Shown piece after piece: positions 60,030 to 64,000 of a stretch of DNA of 64,000 nucleotides (positions within the stretch are counted from its first letter, which is position 1; each line of letters opens with the position of its first letter). This DNA comes from Dorea_D hominis (GTDB taxonomy: Bacteria; Bacillota; Clostridia; Lachnospirales; Lachnospiraceae). The position numbers and the translations under genes were made by a program. The stretch spans positions 1 through 64,000 of the forward strand of contig NZ_JACOOY010000019.1 in the NCBI RefSeq assembly GCF_014287705.1, read 5' to 3'. The notes beneath the pieces were generated by a model. It was not told the origin of the DNA. It saw only the letters and a list, made by a program, of their open reading frames with translations, and did not search any database.

Positions 60030-62213
60030 TTATTTTGCTTTTGCTGTAGTCTTGATATTAACATTTAAAGTCTGGCTCTCTTTGTATGGACGGAAGAGCA
60101 TGTATAAGAATCCGATCACAATCAGGATTGCTACTACTACACCGATTCCGAATCCACCGCCTGTTGCCAGGGTACCGAACTGATAAATACACAGAGATAC
60201 AAGATAAGCAAGGATACACTGGTATCCGATTGCAAACCAGAACCATTTAATGTTGTTCATCTCTCTCTTAATAGCTCCCATTGCTGCGAAGCAAGGTGCA
60301 CACAGAAGGTTGAATACGAGGAAGGAATAAGCTGCAATCTGAGTCATGCTGCTTGCAAGTGTTCCCCAGATTTCTTTTCCGTCTTCTGCAACTTCTGCAA
60401 ATCCGAATAACTGTCCGAATGTACCTACTACGTTCTCTTTTGCTACAAGACCTGTGATAGCTGCAACTGCCATTTTCCAGTTACCCCATCCAAGTGGTGC
60501 GAAGATCCATGCAATCAGGTTTCCGATCTTAGCAAGAACACACTGAGCCTGGGCTGCTTCCATTGCTGCTCCTTCAAGTCCGTCAAAGTTCAACATTCCA
60601 AAGTGTCCGTTTGTCCATCCGAAGTTCAATAAGAACCAAACAACGATAGTTGAAAGTGTGATGATCGTACCAGCTTTTTTGATGAAAGACCATCCACGCT
60701 CCCACATACTTCTTAATACATTTCCTGCTGTAGGCATATGATAAGCAGGCAGCTCCATTACGAACGGTGCCGGCTCACCGGCAAACATTTTTGTCTTCTT
60801 CAGCATGATACCTGAACAGATAATTGCAGCGATTCCTACAAAATATGCACTTGGTGCAACCCATGAAGCATTTCTGAACAGCGCACCTGCGATCAGGGCA
60901 ATGATCGGAAGTTTAGCTCCACATGGGATAAATGTTGTTGTCATAATTGTCATCTTACGGTCTCTGTCGTTCTCAATTGTACGAGAAGCCATTACTCCAG
61001 GGACTCCACATCCTGTACCGATCAGTATCGGGATGAAAGATTTTCCGGAAAGACCGAATTTGCGGAAGATTCTGTCCATGATAAATGCAACACGTGCCAT
61101 GTATCCACAAGACTCTAAGATTGCAAGGAAGAAAAACAGAACTAACATCTGCGGTACGAAACCAAGTACGGCACCGACACCGGAAATGATACCGTCAACG
61201 ATAAGACCCGTTAACCAGTCTGCGCAGCCAATTCCTTCAAAGAAACTCTGTGCTGCCGGAATGATCCACTCACCAAACAGTGTATCATTTGTCCAGTCTG
61301 TTAAAATTCCACCAAGTGTTGAAATAGATACATAATATACTGCATACATGATGACTGCGAAGATTGGAAGCGCAAGCCATCTGTTTGTAACGATACGGTC
61401 AATTTTATCAGATGTTGTAAGCTTCTCACCTTTTTTCGCTTTTGTAACACACTCTCCGATAATAGAAGAAATGTATACATATCTCTCATTTGTGATGATA
61501 CTTTCTGTATCGTCATCAAATGCATCTTCCAGTTCTTTAATTTCAGAAGAAACATCAACTGTCTGTTTCATCTGTGTCTGAATCTTGTCATCCTTCTCCA
61601 GAAGTTTGATTGCAAAGAATCTCTTCTGATCATCAGATACGATTCCTGAAAGCTTTCCTTCAACCTGCTCGATCACACTCTCAGCTTTTGTTGAAAATTC
61701 GTGAACCGGTGCCCCTGCACTCTTCTGGTTAGCAAGTTTAACAGCTTGCTCTGCTGCTGCTTTGATTCCTGTTCCCTTTAATGCAGAAATCTCAACTACA
61801 TCGCATCCAAGTTTTTCTTTTAATTTGTCAAGATGGATTTTATCTCCTGTCTTAGCAAGAATGTCCATCATGTTGATTGCCATAACAACCGGGATTCCCA
61901 GTTCCATGATCTGTGTAGACAGATATAAGTTTCTCTCAATATTTGTACCATCTACAATATTGATGATCGCATCCGGTCTCTCACCGATCAGATAGTTCCT
62001 TGCTACGACTTCCTCCAGTGTATATGGAGATAATGAATAAATACCCGGTAAGTCCATGATTACAACATCTTTATGTCCTTTTAACTTACCTTCCTTTTTC
62101 TCTACTGTAACTCCCGGCCAGTTACCAACAAACTGATTGGAACCAGTCAGTGCGTTAAATAATGTTGTCTTACCGCTATTCGGATTACCTGCAAGCGCAA
62201 TTTTTACTGACAT
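60030..62213 (-). CDS. feoB: Ferrous iron transport protein B
   Basis: Membrane Fe(II) transporter with a cytoplasmic GTPase domain. The 727 residues begin with G1 GNPNSGKTT and QFVGNWPGVTVEKKEG (G2), G3 DLPGIYSLSP, G4 NMMD, then a helical spacer and membrane core with two GATE repeats (GCGVPGVMASRTI, conserved Cys; and a second CAPCFAAMGAI). Length is usual for Firmicutes. It is last in the feoA-feoA-feoB order, 79 bp after the second feoA, with a perfect 7-bp-arm palindrome in that gap. Confidence 0.97.
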   Translation of the reverse strand: MSVKIALAGNPNSGKTTLFNALTGSNQFVGNWPGVTVEKKEGKLKGHKDVVIMDLPGIYSLSPYTLEEVVARNYLIGERPDAIINIVDGTNIERNLYLSTQIMELGIPVVMAINMMDILAKTGDKIHLDKLKEKLGCDVVEISALKGTGIKAAAEQAVKLANQKSAGAPVHEFSTKAESVIEQVEGKLSGIVSDDQKRFFAIKLLEKDDKIQTQMKQTVDVSSEIKELEDAFDDDTESIITNERYVYISSIIGECVTKAKKGEKLTTSDKIDRIVTNRWLALPIFAVIMYAVYYVSISTLGGILTDWTNDTLFGEWIIPAAQSFFEGIGCADWLTGLIVDGIISGVGAVLGFVPQMLVLFFFLAILESCGYMARVAFIMDRIFRKFGLSGKSFIPILIGTGCGVPGVMASRTIENDRDRKMTIMTTTFIPCGAKLPIIALIAGALFRNASWVAPSAYFVGIAAIICSGIMLKKTKMFAGEPAPFVMELPAYHMPTAGNVLRSMWERGWSFIKKAGTIITLSTIVVWFLLNFGWTNGHFGMLNFDGLEGAAMEAAQAQCVLAKIGNLIAWIFAPLGWGNWKMAVAAITGLVAKENVVGTFGQLFGFAEVAEDGKEIWGTLASSMTQIAAYSFLVFNLLCAPCFAAMGAIKREMNNIKWFWFAIGYQCILAYLVSLCIYQFGTLATGGGFGIGVVVAILIVIGFLYMLFRPYKESQTLNVNIKTTAKAK

Positions 62214-62262
62214 ATTTTTTCTCCTTCATTAATTATTGCTTTCTGCTTGTTTCGCCTGTCTT

Positions 62263-62278
62263 GTTAGCATCTGCTAAC
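62263..62278. promoter_or_regulatory. Palindromic operator between feoA and feoB
   Basis: GTTAGCA-TC-TGCTAAC has perfect 7-bp arms and is the best copy of the motif also found at 59386-59401 and 62846-62861. No TTGACA box is placed near it, so it may act as an internal roadblock or as a small hairpin in the mRNA rather than at a promoter. It lies 50 bp upstream of the feoB start. Confidence 0.6.
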
Positions 62279-62292
62279 TACTGGTTAAAAAT

Positions 62293-62514
62293 TTATTCTA
62301 CCTCAATCATTTCGGCATCTACTTTCCTTAAGGACAGTTCATATCCTCTTACAGTTACCTCGACCGGATCACCAAGCGGTGCTACTTTTCTTACAAAGAT
62401 CTCAACACCTTTTGTAATACCCATGTCCATGATTCTTCTTTTTACCGGACCAGTACCAGTAAGCTTTGCAACTTTGACAGTCTTCCCAACGGCTACATCT
62501 TTCAGAGTTTTCAT
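62293..62514 (-). CDS. feoA: FeoA-family protein (SH3-like), copy adjacent to feoB
   Basis: A small cytoplasmic accessory of FeoB. The 73-residue form (MKTLKDVAVGKTVKVAKLTG) begins at 62514; an in-frame ATG seven codons upstream (62535) is an alternative, and neither ribosome binding site is decisive. It shows the FeoA pattern RRIMDMGITKGVEIFVRKVAPLGDPVEVTVRGYELSLRKVDA. It lies 68 bp downstream of the first feoA-like gene. Confidence 0.9.
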   Translation of the reverse strand: MKTLKDVAVGKTVKVAKLTGTGPVKRRIMDMGITKGVEIFVRKVAPLGDPVEVTVRGYELSLRKVDAEMIEVE

Positions 62515-62582
62515 TCCCTTAATCCCTTCTTTCATACCTTTATTGTTATCTTTTTATGTTCCTTCGGAACGAGCTTCATGGA

Positions 62583-62795
62583 TTATACCATGATTTTATT
62601 TGCCATATCTTTACCGAGGGCAACTCTGGAATCTTTCACATTAATGATCAGATTACCTCCGACTTCCGACACGACCGTTACAATACCTCCGACTACAAAT
62701 CCAAGGTTTTCCAAAAACCGGCGTGTCTCTTCTTTTCCACCAATTTTTTTAATTGTACATTCTTCACCTGGTTTTACCATTGCTAACGGCATCAT
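62583..62795 (-). CDS. FeoA-family protein, first copy
   Basis: A 70-residue FeoA-domain protein: MMPLAMVKPGEECTIKKIGG, then a FLENLGFVVGGIVTVVSEVGGNLIINVKDSRVALGKDMANKIMV region. It differs clearly from the second copy. Two FeoA-like proteins with one FeoB is a common clostridial arrangement. The ATG follows AAGGAAGGGGTAAG. It is the first gene after the iron-type promoter 2. Confidence 0.88.
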   Translation of the reverse strand: MMPLAMVKPGEECTIKKIGGKEETRRFLENLGFVVGGIVTVVSEVGGNLIINVKDSRVALGKDMANKIMV

Positions 62796-62820
62796 CTTAC
62801 CCCTTCCTTCTACATATTAA

Positions 62821-62877
62821 TGATAAACGTTTTCATTTTACTTTAGTTAGTTTATGCTAATTTATCTTTTCTGTCAA
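62821..62877 (-). promoter_or_regulatory. feoA: Iron-type promoter 2 (feoA-feoA-feoB)
   Basis: On the minus strand TTGACA (62872-62877), 17 bp, TAAACT (62849-62854). The -10 is inside GTTAGTTTATGCTAAT (62846-62861), and a Fur-like box TGATAAACGTTTTCA (62821-62835) follows downstream, 25 bp from the palindrome compared with 26 bp in promoter 1. The rest of the 62796-63119 gap holds no gene, only this promoter and the ATPase terminator. Confidence 0.75.
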
Positions 62878-63048
62878 TATTTTTATTGATTATATTTTCT
62901 CAATAGCCGTGTCATCTATCAATGTCATTATAACTTAATCATGCAAAAGCCAAAGAATTTTCAACATTTTCTGGATGTTACATCAAAATCAGAAATCTGC
63001 CGCCGCAGTTTTTTCTTGGTACTATGGCATTTTTAATAAAAAAAAGCG

Positions 63049-63074
63049 ATAACACAAGAACATTTGTGTTATCA
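63049..63074 (-). terminator. Terminator of the P-type ATPase gene
   Basis: Perfect 10-bp stem GATAACACAA/TTGTGTTATC (63049-63058 with 63065-63074), 6-base loop, followed on the minus strand by GC and eight T residues. It separates the ATPase transcript from the feo promoter. Confidence 0.9.
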
Positions 63075-63119
63075 CTTCTTTTTTATTATACGATTTTATA
63101 CTTATATTTGAAGCGAGTA

Positions 63120-64000
63120 TTATATATTTTTCACAAACAATGCGCGGATCGCATTTAATACGGCAATCACCATAACTCCTACGTCTGCGAAAATAGCCAT
63201 CCACATATTTGCAACACCGATTGCTCCGAGAAGCAGACAAATTCCCTTGATTCCAAGTGCGAAATAAATATTCTGATAAACAATTCGAATACATTTTCTT
63301 GCAATTTTGATCGCCTTTGCAATTTTCAGCGGATCATCATCCATCAGCACAATATCTGCCGCTTCAATTGCTGCATCTGAACCAAGCGCACCCATTGCAA
63401 TACCGATATCTGCTCTGGAAAGTACCGGTGCATCATTGATTCCGTCGCCGACAAATGCAAGCTTTTCTTTTTCTGTCTTCTGTTTCAACAGTTCTTCAAC
63501 TTTTGCTACTTTGTCGGCTGGCAGTAATTCGCTGTGTACTTCCTGGATTCCAAGTTCTTCTGCCACCTGCTCTGCTACATTTTTAGCATCTCCGGTCAGC
63601 ATAACCGTTTTCTTAACACCTGCACGCTTTAACTCTGCTATTGCCTGTGCTGCATGTGGTTTGATCAAATCAGAAATAAGAATATGACCTGCATATTTAC
63701 CGTCAACTGCCATATGGACAATCGTTCCCACACTGTGGCAATCCATATAGGAGATTCCAAGTTTCTTCATAAGTTTCACATTTCCTGCTGCAACCAAGAT
63801 TCCATCTACTTTGGCAGTTACTCCATTTCCACCAATCTCTTCAATATCTGTCACACGGTTACGGTCAATCGACTTTCCATAAGCCTTCTGTAAGCTCTTA
63901 CTGATCGGATGTGAGGATGAGCACTCTGCCAGCGCTGCATATTCCAGGAGCTTCTCTGCATCCATCTCATTATGATGTACACCACTGACTTCAAACACTC
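63120..64000 (-). CDS. P1B-type heavy-metal ATPase, C-terminal part (cut by window end)
   Basis: The gene runs off the right edge on the minus strand; 293 C-terminal residues are seen. The HP motif (SSSHPISKSLQ), GDGINDAP and the A-domain-distal half are present. The membrane metal site of the C-terminal helices is standard Zn/Cd type: the lysine in LGIKGI and the aspartate in IFADVG with LNAIR. The N-terminal half with CPC and any metal-binding domains is outside. It stands upstream of feo but has its own terminator, so link to iron is only by neighbourhood. Confidence 0.9.
   Translation of the reverse strand, partial: VFEVSGVHHNEMDAEKLLEYAALAECSSSHPISKSLQKAYGKSIDRNRVTDIEEIGGNGVTAKVDGILVAAGNVKLMKKLGISYMDCHSVGTIVHMAVDGKYAGHILISDLIKPHAAQAIAELKRAGVKKTVMLTGDAKNVAEQVAEELGIQEVHSELLPADKVAKVEELLKQKTEKEKLAFVGDGINDAPVLSRADIGIAMGALGSDAAIEAADIVLMDDDPLKIAKAIKIARKCIRIVYQNIYFALGIKGICLLLGAIGVANMWMAIFADVGVMVIAVLNAIRALFVKNI

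Noticed and set aside
1..64000. CRISPR arrays, tRNA genes, prophage or transposase genes
   Set aside because: No regularly spaced repeats, no tRNA T-loop signatures and no recombinase or transposase-like proteins were seen on either strand.

Overview
The window looks like chromosomal DNA of a spore-forming, anaerobic Firmicute of the Lachnospiraceae (Dorea/Blautia/Mediterraneibacter-like). The reasons are moderate-to-low GC with AGGAGG-type ribosome binding sites, an alpha/beta-type small acid-soluble spore protein, AddAB instead of RecBCD, a ClpC gene headed by a GntR-family gene, FeoB-associated Cys-rich membrane proteins, and a purine pathway whose last two steps use a stand-alone AICAR transformylase and a PurO-type IMP cyclohydrolase. 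Genus is not determinable from what I can see. Nearly all genes are on the minus strand; only six (RpiR, HD-domain, AraC, TetR, acyltransferase, DtxR-family) are on plus, as expected for one replichore. No tRNA, CRISPR, prophage or insertion sequence was found.

Layout. 1-442: leader and two tandem promoters of a probable rRNA operon running out of the left edge. 443-5196: radA, an unknown small gene, clpC and its GntR-type regulator. 5315-7575: alanine dehydrogenase and a divergent RpiR-type regulator. 7746-11214: purD, purN, purM, purE. 11257-14981: an M29 aminopeptidase with a long N-terminal extension, three small membrane proteins and pyrE. 15048-15217: a non-coding repeat element. 15331-19846: a PrdA-like orphan protein, then pyrD, pyrK, pyrF, pyrC. 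19971-23933: division and cell-wall group ftsE, ftsX, an EnvC-like M23 protein and a lipoprotein Ctp protease. 23965-26933: CdaR-type regulator, TagA-like glycosyltransferase, spore protein, a second copy of the repeat element and an HD-domain protein. 26955-34955: addA, addB, dapF. 35124-40085: AraC regulator, hflX, TPR lipoprotein, P1B-type ATPase and its ArsR-type repressor. 40318-42465: ung, hisF, hisH. 42562-49428: two-component system, smpB-rnr, secG, eno. 49466-52720: MATE exporter, a gene graveyard with a LysR stump, DegV protein and TetR regulator. 52710-56141: FAD protein, AICAR transformylase, IMP cyclohydrolase. 56386-58225: membrane acetyltransferase and a DUF3841 protein. 58317-64000: a compact iron-uptake locus.

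The most striking part is the iron locus at 58.3-62.9 kb. Two minus-strand promoters, one before a Cys-rich protein/Fur-family/HMA-fusion operon and one before feoA-feoA-feoB, have the same design: a TTGACA box, a 17-bp spacer, a -10 box buried in a GTTAG..CTAA palindrome, and a second TGATAA..TTTTCA box just downstream. A third, better palindrome lies between feoA and feoB. A DtxR-family and an atypical Fur-family regulator are encoded between these sites, so each palindrome type has an obvious candidate ligand.

Several other regulators also sit beside a readable candidate operator: a TetR palindrome that forms two overlapping divergent promoters, AraC-type direct repeats 21 bp apart, a long inverted repeat between ald and rpiR, and a GTTATA palindrome before gntR-clpC. 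Other points worth attention are a DapF with serine in place of the first catalytic cysteine, a P1B ATPase with CPT instead of CPC, and an addB start codon enclosed in a perfect 10-bp hairpin.
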